The notes under the pieces: model-generated | What the model saw: only the letters and a program-made list of their open reading frames with translations | Told to the model about the DNA's origin: nothing | Databases searched by the model: none | Position numbers and translations under genes: made by a program | NCBI RefSeq assembly: GCF_041080815.1 | Contig: NZ_CP160205.1 | Span: 62,001 to 126,000, forward strand | Length of the DNA: 64,000 nt | Source of the DNA: Mucilaginibacter yixingensis | GTDB taxonomy: Bacteria; Bacteroidota; Bacteroidia; Sphingobacteriales; Sphingobacteriaceae | Direction of reading: 5' to 3' | Part shown: in pieces, positions 8,725 to 17,298 of the stretch | Numbering within the stretch: the first letter of the stretch is position 1 | Layout: each line of letters opens with the position of its first letter

Positions 8725-9267
8725 TCAGGCATTTTTTACAACCGGGCCGTTAGTAAACTCCAGTTGATTATTCACCGAAACCTGCAAATCATTGATATAA
8801 ACTGCCAACTCAGGCGATGTGTTTTTTTGATTGATAACATTGACCAATAGCTCTATTTGCGCGGTGTTAGCGCGTATTTTTTGCTGCGTCTCAAAATCGG
8901 GTGTGTGCATGTGGGCCGCTATAAAATTGATGTGGCGCATTAAGATGCCAATTTCGTCCTGGTAACCTTCGGGGAGGTGAGGCATGGTGTTGTGCTGAAG
9001 GAATTTGGATAGCGAGCGTTGCGCCATTTTTAATGGTCTGACTAAGCCATATAATACCCATAGGGTAACGGCGGTGCCAGCCAGGGTAAGGCCAAGAATC
9101 AGTAGCAGGCAGGTGCTACGGCTCATAGTGTCGCCGGTATCTGCCAGTAAGTAAACAATTAAGCCAATAAGCGGTATGTGTGTGCCGATGAAGGCAGTGA
9201 GCATCAATTTGAAAGCATACTTGCGATCTGTAAAACGCAGACGCGACATAAAATGGTAGATCTTCAT
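8725..9267 (-). CDS. HAMP-domain membrane protein without an output domain
   Basis: Protein of 180 residues: short basic N-terminus, two membrane helices (about 22-42 and 51-74), then a HAMP-like linker (LVRPLKMAQRSLSKFLQ and an EIGILMRHINFIAAHM second helix, about 75-122) and a short helical tail. Almost no periplasmic loop exists (about 8 residues). It looks like the sensor half of a histidine kinase or cyclase that stops before any catalytic domain. A frameshifted kinase is unlikely: nothing kinase-like is encoded in the 169-nt downstream gap. It may act as a signalling modulator; function unknown. Confidence 0.7.
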   Translation of the reverse strand: MKIYHFMSRLRFTDRKYAFKLMLTAFIGTHIPLIGLIVYLLADTGDTMSRSTCLLLILGLTLAGTAVTLWVLYGLVRPLKMAQRSLSKFLQHNTMPHLPEGYQDEIGILMRHINFIAAHMHTPDFETQQKIRANTAQIELLVNVINQKNTSPELAVYINDLQVSVNNQLEFTNGPVVKNA

Positions 9268-9308
9268 AGGTGGTGTGAGTCAGGGTGTTGGTGCTGGTAA
9301 GTGTATTG

Positions 9309-9340
9309 TGTTAATTATTGTAAAGGGTTGGCTTAATGTG
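9309..9340 (-). promoter_or_regulatory. Upstream motif shared with the NTF2-like gene (copy 2)
   Basis: Second copy of the motif at 8566-8599, about 41 nt upstream of the HAMP-protein start. On the plus strand both read TGTTAATTAT, a short A/T step, AAGGG, TTGG and TTAATGT. The rest of 9268-9524 shows no other clear element. Confidence 0.4.
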
Positions 9341-9524
9341 TTTTAATAGGTGCAACTGCGTTGCAAGATAATAGGATAATCGAGATTTTGGTATGCTTTC
9401 TTCCATATATCACCAAATTAACGGTTTATATGGTGGGTTATTATTGGTGTTTCTGAGGAGTGGATAGGTTAGAGAAACCTACTAGTGATGTGGAAATATA
9501 TGTGATAAGGGAATGGTGTAAAGC

Positions 9525-9552
9525 AAAAAAGCCCGGCCAATTGGCCGGGCTG
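9525..9552 (-). terminator. Intrinsic terminator of cysS
   Basis: An 11-bp perfect GC-rich stem (9531-9552, centre AATT) immediately past the cysS stop codon, followed on the minus strand by a run of six T (complement of 9525-9530). Confidence 0.9.
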
Positions 9553-9557
9553 CTCTT

Positions 9558-11018
9558 TTATATTTTATTCCAGGTGGTTCCTTCTTTACCGTCTTTCAGC
9601 TGAAAGCCCAGTTTCTGTAAACCATCTCGAATTTTGTCAGACGTGGCGTAATCACTGCTCTTTTTGGCTTCATTACGTAGGGTGATGATCATATCCATCA
9701 CATGTGGCAGGTCATCGTTGGCCGCTGTTTCATCTTGCAGGCCCAGTACGTCATATACAAAAACCTGTATCAGCGTTTTGAGCGCATCAAGGTTAGCCTG
9801 ATCAATCTTCAACTTGTTATCATGCACCGAATTGATAATGCGCGATGCTTCAAATAGTTCGGCAATCAGTATCGGGCTGTTAAAATCGTCGTTCATGGCG
9901 CCGTAGCATCTGTCAGATAGTTCGGCAATATTTACATCACTGGTGGCTGATGCTTTTAAGCCGTTTAACAAACCCAGAGAGTTCATTAATCGCTTAAAGC
10001 CTTTTTCTGATGCCTCCATGGCTTCGTTACCAAAATCAAGCGTGCTGCGATAGTGCGCCTGCATCATAAAGAAACGTACGGTCATCGGGCTGTAGCCCTT
10101 GTTCAGGATCTTGTTATCGCCGCTGAATAACTCATGCGGCAGGAAGCTGTTGCCCAGTGATTTTGACATTTTCTGCCCGTTCACCGTCAGCATGTTGGTG
10201 TGCACCCAGTAAACGGCCGGGTTTTCGCCACAGCAGGCCACGCTTTGGGCAATCTCATTGGTGTGGTGAGTAGGGATCAGGTCCATACCACCGCCGTGAA
10301 TATCAAACTGGTTGCCCAGGTATTTCTGGCTCATGGCAGAACACTCCAGGTGCCAGCCAGGGAAACCCAGTCCCCATGGCGATGGCCATTTCATCAGGTG
10401 CTCTGGTTTGGCTTTAATCCACAGTGCAAAATCCAGGCGACCTTTTTTCTCATCCTGTCCACCAAGTGCGCGGGTGTTGGTAAGCAAGTCATCCAGGTTA
10501 CGGCCGCTCAAAATGCCGTAGTTGTTGCCGGCATTAAATTTCTCTACATCGAAATAAATGCTACCATCTACCTCGTAAGCATAGCCTTGTTTTATGATCT
10601 CTTTTACCAGTTCAATCTGCTCTATAACGTGACCGGTAGCTGTTGGCTCAATGCTGGGTGGCAGGGTATTCAGCTGGCGCATTACTTCATGGAAACCAAC
10701 GGTGTAGCGTTGCACAATCTCCATTGGCTCCAGCTGTTCCAACTTGGCTTTTTTTGCAATTTTGTCTTCGCCCTCGTCTGCATCACCTTCCAGGTGACCG
10801 GCATCGGTAATATTACGCACGTAGCGCACCTTGTAGCCAAGGTGGGTGAGGTAACGGAAAATCAGATCGAAAGAAATATAAGTGCGGGCATTGCCCATGT
10901 GCGCATCGCTGTAAACGGTTGGTCCGCAAACGTACATGCCCACATGCGGCGCATTTAGCGGTTTAAATTCTTCTTTAGTACGGGTTAAAGTATTGTAAAC
11001 AAATAGATTTTGTTTCAT
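9558..11018 (-). CDS. cysS: Cysteine--tRNA ligase
   Basis: Class I aminoacyl-tRNA synthetase charging tRNA-Cys in the cytoplasm. The HIGH-equivalent HMGN lies near residue 38, the KMSKS loop is present as GQKMSKSLGNS, and the zinc site residues Cys in MYVCGPTV, Cys in WHLECSAMS and His in THHTNEIAQS are all there. Length 486 residues is normal. The open frame runs 64 codons further upstream, but the conserved MKQNLFVYNTLTRTKE start and a TAnnTTTG box five bases before this ATG argue for 11018. It is a single-gene unit closed by a strong terminator. Confidence 0.97.
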   Translation of the reverse strand: MKQNLFVYNTLTRTKEEFKPLNAPHVGMYVCGPTVYSDAHMGNARTYISFDLIFRYLTHLGYKVRYVRNITDAGHLEGDADEGEDKIAKKAKLEQLEPMEIVQRYTVGFHEVMRQLNTLPPSIEPTATGHVIEQIELVKEIIKQGYAYEVDGSIYFDVEKFNAGNNYGILSGRNLDDLLTNTRALGGQDEKKGRLDFALWIKAKPEHLMKWPSPWGLGFPGWHLECSAMSQKYLGNQFDIHGGGMDLIPTHHTNEIAQSVACCGENPAVYWVHTNMLTVNGQKMSKSLGNSFLPHELFSGDNKILNKGYSPMTVRFFMMQAHYRSTLDFGNEAMEASEKGFKRLMNSLGLLNGLKASATSDVNIAELSDRCYGAMNDDFNSPILIAELFEASRIINSVHDNKLKIDQANLDALKTLIQVFVYDVLGLQDETAANDDLPHVMDMIITLRNEAKKSSDYATSDKIRDGLQKLGFQLKDGKEGTTWNKI

Positions 11019-11023
11019 GCGCG

Positions 11024-11031
11024 CAAACTTA
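11024..11031 (-). promoter_or_regulatory. Candidate promoter -7 box of cysS (TAAGTTTG)
   Basis: Exact match to the Bacteroidota -7 consensus TAnnTTTG on the minus strand, ending five bases before the cysS ATG. If used, the transcript would begin at or next to the start codon. No good -33 TTG was seen. Confidence 0.45.
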
Positions 11032-11274
11032 CGATTTTTTAATGTGCAGATGTGCGGATATGTAAATGTGCGGATGATTTTATAGGAGTTTGACACGAGG
11101 CTGTGATTACGGCGGCCAGAGAAGTGTTGGAACAAGTTAGATTCCCTTCTTGAGAGGGGGCGTGTTGACGGTGCGGCTGCAGGGGGGGATTTCGCACGAA
11201 TAAAGGACACACCCCTCCACCCCTCTCAAGAGGGGAATCGCACAATTCCATGGCTTCTTTCTACTTTAATGAGA

Positions 11275-11331
11275 ATTTCGCAATCGCTCGCGTCTTCGCG
11301 AGTGATGACTATCCCGCGGCCTCTGGCCGCC
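11275..11331 (+). repeat. REP-like double-hairpin element, family D, copy 1
   Basis: Two hairpins in series: CTCGCG-TCTT-CGCGAG and GCGGCC-TCT-GGCCGC, joined by TGATGACTATCCC. A 49-base core is identical, in reverse orientation, to the copy at 56175-56225, about 45 kb away, and is related to a third at 56288-56340. High identity at distant intergenic sites marks it as a dispersed repeat. Confidence 0.8.
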
Positions 11332-11365
11332 ATCAGCAAACTAATCTTTGATTAAACAATTACTG

Positions 11366-12478
11366 TTACGGACGTAACACCAAATCACTATACACCGGGT
11401 AATGGTCCGACAGCTTTTTGCGGATCACCCCGTACGTCAGCACGTCAAATTGTTTGCTGGCCATAATGTAATCAATCTGGTAATTGGGGAAATTGCCATT
11501 GTAGGTACGACCCAAGCCTGATCCCTTCTCGCGGAAGGCGTTTTTTAATCCCTTGGCCATTTGGTTAACGGCAAAGGATGATGGTGTATCATTAAAATCA
11601 CCGGCAATAAGGAAGGGGTATGGGCAAGCATCCATACTCTCGCGTACGAGCATTACCTGGCGGGCGCGTTCTTCAAAGGCATGCTTGAGTTTTGAGCCGA
11701 TGCGGCGCGAGTTCTGCATATCGGTTTTGCCACGAGAAACGTCCTTAATGTAGTCATAATCCTCAAACTCCAGGTGGATTGATTGCAGGTGCACGGCATA
11801 AACACGGAAGGTCTGCGTGCCCTTTTTCATATCGGCCCAGATACATTGGTTGATATCATAATCGCCGGTGAGTTTGATGACGCCGGTGTTAATGATGGGG
11901 TAGACAGAAATGATGCCCATGCCTACACCCTCTTTCCTGTCGGCCGGAAAGGTGGCAAAATAAGCGTAGTCGGCACCCAATATTTTTTTGATAGAATCTA
12001 CCGTGGCAAAGCGGCCTCTTCGGCGCGAGTAAAACTCTTCGGAACAAAAGATAGTCGGCTTTTCATGAGCAATGAGCTGAAAAGCGTCATGCCGGGTAAC
12101 CACTTTGTAGTCTTCTAAACCAGGTTTGCGGAAGCCATGTACGTTGTAGTTCATCACCCTGATGGTGTTGCTATCTCTCAAGGTAAGTTTTGACGGAAAC
12201 CGCAGGCCGATATTATTATTTAGTATCCCCCAGCCAATTAATATAGTGATTACAGATAATAGAGCCCAGCGTGTACGTTTGCGCATCCACCAGTAGGGGA
12301 TAAAAATAAGGGTTGCAATAAGTATAAACGGATATGCCAGGCCGAAGAAAGCAATGGGCCAGTATTTACGCGGATCTGCAACAGGGGCCAGGTAGCTAAG
12401 CAGCATAGCCACAACCGCCGCGCAATTAAGAGCCAGTATTAGTTTGTCAAAAAATGTGAGTCTTTTTTTAACGATCAT
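11366..12478 (-). CDS. Endonuclease/exonuclease/phosphatase (EEP) family membrane protein
   Basis: Protein of 370 residues with three N-terminal membrane helices (about 12-32, 40-62, 70-90) followed by an EEP-fold domain. Visible EEP signatures are MNYNVHGFRKPG, a KPTIFCSEEF glutamate strand, AVHLQS, AGDFNDTPSS and the terminal SDHYPVYSDL. Such proteins hydrolyse phosphodiesters (nucleic acid, lipid or sugar phosphates); the substrate here is unknown and the domain may face the periplasm. It overlaps the upstream rhomboid gene by 11 bases and closes the mutL-rhomboid-rhomboid-EEP operon. Confidence 0.88.
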   Translation of the reverse strand: MIVKKRLTFFDKLILALNCAAVVAMLLSYLAPVADPRKYWPIAFFGLAYPFILIATLIFIPYWWMRKRTRWALLSVITILIGWGILNNNIGLRFPSKLTLRDSNTIRVMNYNVHGFRKPGLEDYKVVTRHDAFQLIAHEKPTIFCSEEFYSRRRGRFATVDSIKKILGADYAYFATFPADRKEGVGMGIISVYPIINTGVIKLTGDYDINQCIWADMKKGTQTFRVYAVHLQSIHLEFEDYDYIKDVSRGKTDMQNSRRIGSKLKHAFEERARQVMLVRESMDACPYPFLIAGDFNDTPSSFAVNQMAKGLKNAFREKGSGLGRTYNGNFPNYQIDYIMASKQFDVLTYGVIRKKLSDHYPVYSDLVLRP

Positions 12479-13340
12479 TACTTCGGCTGGCGCGGGCTAG
12501 AGTGTCTTTTTCCTGTTTGCTTAAACTCTCAAACCCACTTTGTGATATTTTATCCAATATACGGTCAACCTCGTCCTGGCGTGGTGTGCCGCGCTGGGCA
12601 TCACCAGAACCACCTTTAGATACAACCTTCAGTTTGGATTTAGATTTAAACAAATTGTGGAACGGTTTGCTCCAGTCGTTACCGCGTTGCAGTTGCTTGA
12701 TGTAAATGTAGCCAATAAGTGCACCACCCAGGTGAGCCATCTCTCCGCCGGCATTAGCGCCAACCGACAGTATGAAATCAAGCAGTACATAAAAAACAGC
12801 CAGCCATTTCAACTTTACCGGACCGATAAACATCAGGTAAAGCGTATAATCTGGCAATAACGTGGCGGTACCAACCAGAATAGCCATTACACCAGCAGAA
12901 GCGCCAACAATGGCAGCACCGCCATTATTCATGCTCACAAAATACGGTATCAGGTTATAGGAGCCTACAAAGAAGATGGCGCCGGCTAACCCGCCCAAAA
13001 TGTAGAGCATTACGGTGTGGCGGTTGCCAATAAACTCTTCAAAAATCTGCCCCATCCAATACAACCACAACATGTTAAAGAGGATGTGCAGCACACCATC
13101 ATGCATAAACATGTAGGTAATGGGCGTCCAGAAGTGAGTGGCCAGATTAGAGAGATTGGCCGGCATGCGCAGATAGGCAAAGGCTAGCTCCTGGATATTA
13201 TCGCTCTTGAAAAACCAGTTCTCAAGCGTGCCTGCAATGTTAATAAACAAAAACACAAACACATTGATGCCAATGAGCAGCCCAATCTTACTGCCCGAGC
13301 GCAGCATCTTAATTCGAATATCTTGCCAGAGGTTATTCAT
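12468..13340 (-). CDS. Rhomboid family intramembrane serine protease (second of pair)
   Basis: Inner-membrane protease of 290 residues with six core helices. Catalytic Ser148 sits in GASAG, His203 in EMAHLGGALIGY, and the oxyanion residues His85 and Asn89 in HILFNMLWLYW, so the enzyme should be active. A cytoplasmic tail (about 215-290) is hydrophilic, with a basic Lys/Ser stretch and an acidic SKQEKDTLARAS end. It lies 36 nt after the first rhomboid and overlaps the EEP gene. Substrates are unknown. Confidence 0.93.
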   Translation of the reverse strand: MNNLWQDIRIKMLRSGSKIGLLIGINVFVFLFINIAGTLENWFFKSDNIQELAFAYLRMPANLSNLATHFWTPITYMFMHDGVLHILFNMLWLYWMGQIFEEFIGNRHTVMLYILGGLAGAIFFVGSYNLIPYFVSMNNGGAAIVGASAGVMAILVGTATLLPDYTLYLMFIGPVKLKWLAVFYVLLDFILSVGANAGGEMAHLGGALIGYIYIKQLQRGNDWSKPFHNLFKSKSKLKVVSKGGSGDAQRGTPRQDEVDRILDKISQSGFESLSKQEKDTLARASRSNDR

Positions 13341-13376
13341 GTGGAGCAGTGTCTATACCAAAGATAACCATAACGG

Positions 13377-14129
13377 TTAATAAAAGTTGTTTCGTCTGCC
13401 GTATCCCCACAATTTTATGACAATAAATCCAATTAGCGCACCGCCCAGGTGGGCAAAGTGGGCCACGTCATCGCCGGCAAACTGCTTAACCCCTAAAAAT
13501 AACTCTACAAGTATGTAAACAGGAATAATGTATTTAGCCTTTACGGGTATGGGGATAAACATGATCATCAGCTCCAGGTTAGGATATAACATGCCAAAGG
13601 CCACCAGCAACCCAAAGATGGCGCCTGATGCACCTACTATTGTGCCGTTATAAACACCGTAGAGCTTTACCGCATTGGGGATATCATAAGCCAGAAAAGG
13701 ACTTGTTGCATCGCGTACACCCACATTGGCGGCAGTAACGCCAGCCACCGTAAAGTGGCCGGTTATATAATAAACCTCAACAATCTGCACAATAAACTGC
13801 AGGGCCAGGGCACCAAGTCCGCAAATGAAATATAGGTTGAAAAATCTTTTAGAACCAAGCGCATATTCTAAGATCCCTCCAAAGCTATATAGCGCAAACA
13901 TGTTGAAAAAGATGTGCGCAAAGCCGCCATGCAAAAACATATAAGTGATAGGCTGCCAGATTCTGAAGCTGGGCGAGCCAAAATAGTGCGCCGCGCAATA
14001 CTCATATATCTGGTCCTGTAAATGCACAGGGAAAACAACAAACGGAATAAAGCAGATGATGTTGATGATGAGCAGGTTTTTTACAACCGGCGTTAAATTG
14101 GCAAAAGGATTTCGGGTATTGTTAAACAT
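13377..14129 (-). CDS. Rhomboid family intramembrane serine protease (first of pair)
   Basis: Inner-membrane protease of 250 residues. Catalytic Ser168 in GASGAIFG and His227 in AHFAHLGGALIGF, with His72/Asn76 in AHIFFNMFALY. A loop of about 35 residues before the active serine (about 125-160) is longer than in its neighbour. It follows mutL by 16 nt. The two rhomboids share fold and motifs but differ widely in sequence, so this is an old duplication. Confidence 0.94.
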   Translation of the reverse strand: MFNNTRNPFANLTPVVKNLLIINIICFIPFVVFPVHLQDQIYEYCAAHYFGSPSFRIWQPITYMFLHGGFAHIFFNMFALYSFGGILEYALGSKRFFNLYFICGLGALALQFIVQIVEVYYITGHFTVAGVTAANVGVRDATSPFLAYDIPNAVKLYGVYNGTIVGASGAIFGLLVAFGMLYPNLELMIMFIPIPVKAKYIIPVYILVELFLGVKQFAGDDVAHFAHLGGALIGFIVIKLWGYGRRNNFY

Positions 14130-14145
14130 CTTTCTTAATTAAAAA

Positions 14146-16011
14146 TCATTTCTCAAAACGCTCCAGCAGCTCGTCCATTTTAAAGGTGCTGATAACGGTC
14201 TTGCCGTTTAGGGCAACGTTTGGCATCTGGCAGGCAAACAGCTGATCAATCAGCATGTTCATTTCTTCCAGCGATAGTTTGGTGCCGGCTTTTATGGCAG
14301 CGTTGCGGGCAAGGGCACGGGCCAGGTTATCACGGCGGTCCAGCTTTAACAAGGCCATATTATTTTTAAAACCTTCCAGCAGGTGTTCCAGTAATTGGTG
14401 CTCGCCAGAGCTGTTGATATCGGCAGGTACGCCGTCTACAATAAAAGTATTCGGGCCAAACTCCCTGATATCAAAACCTAAGGCTTTAATATCGGGCAGC
14501 AGTTCGCGCAGTAACTCGTAATCGGCACCGTTTAAGGTGACTGTTTGCGGGAACAGGCTTTGCTGGCTCACGCCTGAGTGGTTTTGCAGTTGTTGTAAAA
14601 AACGCTCATATAAGATACGCTCATGCGCCGCCTGCTGACTGATCAGCATAAAACCCGATTTGATTTGCGACAGGATAAACCGGTTATGAATCTGGAACAA
14701 CTGCCGCTCGGTAGATTTACTTACCTGCTCGTTCTCAATGGTGATCTGCTGCGTTGGTTCAATTTCCAGTTCTTGTTGGGATGATTCTTCCCTGCGGGCA
14801 ATCTCATACAAGGTATCCCAGTTGGTGGGGATGGCCGCTTTCTGGAAATTGCCGCTGCCGCCCGAGAATGACGATGCTGTTGTACGCACCGGCTTATCCT
14901 GGGCAAACGGGTTAAAATCAGGATTGAAGCTTACCGATGGCGGGGTAATGTTCTCCAGCGGTATCGGCGTAATTAAATGCTGAATGCTGTTCTCCTGGTC
15001 AAAGTCCAGGCTTGGTGTGATATTGTATTTCCCCAGCGAGCGTTTCACTGCCGAGCGGATGATGGCATAAATGGCCTTCTCATCCTGGTATTTAATCTCG
15101 GTTTTAGTAGGATGCACGTTAATGTCAATCCGTGATGGATCGATATCAATGAACAATACATACAGCGGGAAAGACTCATCTGGCAATAACTCCTCATAAG
15201 CCGTCATGACGGCATGATTCAGATAGTTATCTTTAATAAAACGGTTGTTCACAAAGAAAAACTGCTCGCCGCGGGTTTTGCGCGCAAACTCGGGCTTGCC
15301 CACAAAGCCATGCAGTTTAATAATGCTGGTATCTTCCTCAACAGGTACCAACCGCTGGTTATAGTTGTTGCCCAGCAGGTGTACAATACGCTGCTTCAGC
15401 GTGCCCGGCGGCAGGTGATATACCTCCTGCAGGTCATGATGTAGCGTAAACATAATCTGCGGATTAGCCAGCGCTACGCGCTGAAACTCATCCAATATAT
15501 GCCGCATCTCTACCGCGTTGCTTTTTAAAAAATTACGGCGGGCGGGGGTATTATAAAACAGATTTTTAACCGAAATAGAAGTGCCCGCGGTGGCCTGGCA
15601 AGGCAGCTGGCTAATCACCTCGCTGCCTTCAATGATTAGGCAGGTACCCAGCTCATCCTCGGTGCGGCGGCTTTTCAGTTCTACCTGGGCAATAGCGGCA
15701 ATAGAAGCCATGGCCTCACCACGGAAACCCATGGTGCGTATGGCAAACAAATCTTCGGCACGGCGTATTTTTGAGGTGGCATGGCGCTCAAAGCACATGC
15801 GTGCATCGGTAATGCTCATGCCGCAACCGTTATCAATTACCTGGATCAGGCCCTTGCCGGCGTCTTTAAGGATCAGCTGAATTTTATCGGCTCCGGCATC
15901 AATAGCATTCTCCACCAATTCTTTTACGGCCGATGCCGGTCGCTGCACAACTTCGCCTGCCGCTATCTGGTTGGCAACCGCGTCTGGCAAAAGCTGTATA
16001 ATATCCGTCAT
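14146..16011 (-). CDS. mutL: DNA mismatch repair protein MutL
   Basis: Mismatch repair ATPase of 621 residues that couples MutS to downstream excision. The N-terminal GHKL ATPase is complete: Glu34 in ELVENAIDAGA, DNGCGM near 60-65, TMGFRGEA near 93-100, and the RIDINVHPTKTE stretch near 294-305. A variable linker (about 340-435) leads to the dimerisation domain. There the endonuclease motif DQHA-x2-E is replaced by SQQA-AH-E (458-464), and the later Cys-rich motif reads CQMPNVALNGKTV, so nicking activity is doubtful. First gene of an operon with two rhomboids and an EEP phosphatase. Confidence 0.96.
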   Translation of the reverse strand: MTDIIQLLPDAVANQIAAGEVVQRPASAVKELVENAIDAGADKIQLILKDAGKGLIQVIDNGCGMSITDARMCFERHATSKIRRAEDLFAIRTMGFRGEAMASIAAIAQVELKSRRTEDELGTCLIIEGSEVISQLPCQATAGTSISVKNLFYNTPARRNFLKSNAVEMRHILDEFQRVALANPQIMFTLHHDLQEVYHLPPGTLKQRIVHLLGNNYNQRLVPVEEDTSIIKLHGFVGKPEFARKTRGEQFFFVNNRFIKDNYLNHAVMTAYEELLPDESFPLYVLFIDIDPSRIDINVHPTKTEIKYQDEKAIYAIIRSAVKRSLGKYNITPSLDFDQENSIQHLITPIPLENITPPSVSFNPDFNPFAQDKPVRTTASSFSGGSGNFQKAAIPTNWDTLYEIARREESSQQELEIEPTQQITIENEQVSKSTERQLFQIHNRFILSQIKSGFMLISQQAAHERILYERFLQQLQNHSGVSQQSLFPQTVTLNGADYELLRELLPDIKALGFDIREFGPNTFIVDGVPADINSSGEHQLLEHLLEGFKNNMALLKLDRRDNLARALARNAAIKAGTKLSLEEMNMLIDQLFACQMPNVALNGKTVISTFKMDELLERFEK

Positions 16012-16239
16012 GTAAAAATTCCCTTCTATTTTGGTGTCGGTTGCGAAAATAAATATTTGAACTCATAACTTTAGATGAGTTATCGGCGGTGTTGGTAAGT
16101 CCCGATCACTATTTGTGCCATTTAATACGTTTAGCTTCTAAAACATGCTGTTAGTAAAAAAAATGTCACAATGTGTTCAGGGCAAATGCAATTTTGTCAC
16201 CTTTCAGACTAAAACCAGGGCAACGGTGCAGGTGGTGTT

Positions 16240-17097
16240 CTACAGATTGAACATCACATCCCGCCAGAATAATTGTCGCATAATTGAGGTATAATGTCTG
16301 GCCATCATGCCGGGCGCTATCGGCACTCTTATTTGTTGATTATCCTCCTGGCTGCTTTTTACGGTACGTTTATCCCAAAGAATACCCGCAGATTTGCCGG
16401 CAACATAAGCAAAGATGGTTTGCTCGGTCAGAAACTCATAGCCCGGGTGAACTTGTTCAAGTATGGGCCCCAATTGGAAGTCTTCATAAATATTTCTTCC
16501 GTAAACGTAAAGCATGCCGGCATTTATACCCGGTTGTGTATGTAGGTTATTTGGCGGCAACAGCGCTAATACCCTATGGTCATACGCCTTGAGCTCATCT
16601 TCTGTGCCGCCGCATATAAAGTTTGCATTAAACACGGGCAGGCGTAGCTCCGGGTCCTGAAAAAAAAGGATGTCGCTATCAACCCATAAGATGGGAACTA
16701 TTTCTGCATAGTGCAAAATTACCGCCATTTTTTTACCGAAAGGATGGCTGGTTGCATACTGTATTAAAGCCTCCCGGTTCTTTTCTTTATGATAAACGGC
16801 GCTTTGCTGCCACGATACTATATGAAGCTCGCCTTGCCAGAAACGCAATGTTTTTTTTATTGCAGCGTTGCTAATGGAGCCATCATTAATAACGGTGAGC
16901 TTTGGCAGGTTGTGCCAATTGCGGGCTATAGAAAAAACAGACCAGCGTAAAAGCTGGACGTGGTTTTTTCCGGTCATCATCAGTACATTGCGGTTAGACG
17001 ATGGTTTTTGCGGAGCGCGAAGCTTTTTGTATTGTAATAGTTTTTTATAGAACAGCGGCAGCCTGAAAGCCAGTGATGATTTTAATCTTTTGATCAT
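16240..17097 (-). CDS. Putative glycosyltransferase with DxD motif
   Basis: Cytoplasmic protein of 285 residues without membrane segments. The metal-binding motif Asp140-Ser-Asp142 occurs in ILWVDSDILFFQDPE, preceded by a Rossmann-like stretch with TVINDGSIS, which fits a GT-A nucleotide-sugar fold resembling families that add sugars to glycans (GT8-like or DUF-type). A basic N-terminus (MIKRLKSSLAFR) might bind membrane. It stands alone: 228 nt from mutL and divergent from the amidohydrolase gene. Acceptor and sugar unknown. Confidence 0.72.
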   Translation of the reverse strand: MIKRLKSSLAFRLPLFYKKLLQYKKLRAPQKPSSNRNVLMMTGKNHVQLLRWSVFSIARNWHNLPKLTVINDGSISNAAIKKTLRFWQGELHIVSWQQSAVYHKEKNREALIQYATSHPFGKKMAVILHYAEIVPILWVDSDILFFQDPELRLPVFNANFICGGTEDELKAYDHRVLALLPPNNLHTQPGINAGMLYVYGRNIYEDFQLGPILEQVHPGYEFLTEQTIFAYVAGKSAGILWDKRTVKSSQEDNQQIRVPIAPGMMARHYTSIMRQLFWRDVMFNL

Positions 17098-17275
17098 ACA
17101 AATTTATAGATCCGCTATACAATATAACTCAAGGTAAGCCGTATTATCCGGCGTTTAAGTGTGCGAAGTACAGGGAAACATATTAAAGAAACACTTTTGA
17201 AGGTATGAAAAATAAATAGCACATTAAATTGTCTAACCCATAACTTTACATCGGGTTAATTGTATGTTACATAAT

Positions 17276-17283
17276 TAACTTTG
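17276..17283 (+). promoter_or_regulatory. Promoter -7 box (TAACTTTG) of the amidohydrolase operon
   Basis: Exact TAnnTTTG box about 15 nt before the ATG at 17299. It overlaps a TTG codon that would otherwise extend the frame, which argues against that upstream start. Confidence 0.6.
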
Positions 17284-17298
17284 TACATTCATTGTGCC

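Larger units (their letters stand above)
11019..11365. other. Intergenic region between cysS and the EEP gene, rich in repeats
   Basis: Holds no gene. It contains short direct repeats (ATGTGCGGAT words at 11042-11076), a family-F inverted pair around 11141-11240 (TTGAGAGGGG with CCCCTCTCAA arms), a fragment of the family-D word CGGCGGCCAGAG near 11110, and a complete family-D element at 11275-11331. No terminator with a T-tract was found for the EEP operon. Confidence 0.6.

Noticed and set aside
11019..11210. 64-codon upstream extension of cysS
   Set aside because: The extra sequence is not synthetase-like and covers repeat DNA; the conserved start and a promoter box point to 11018.
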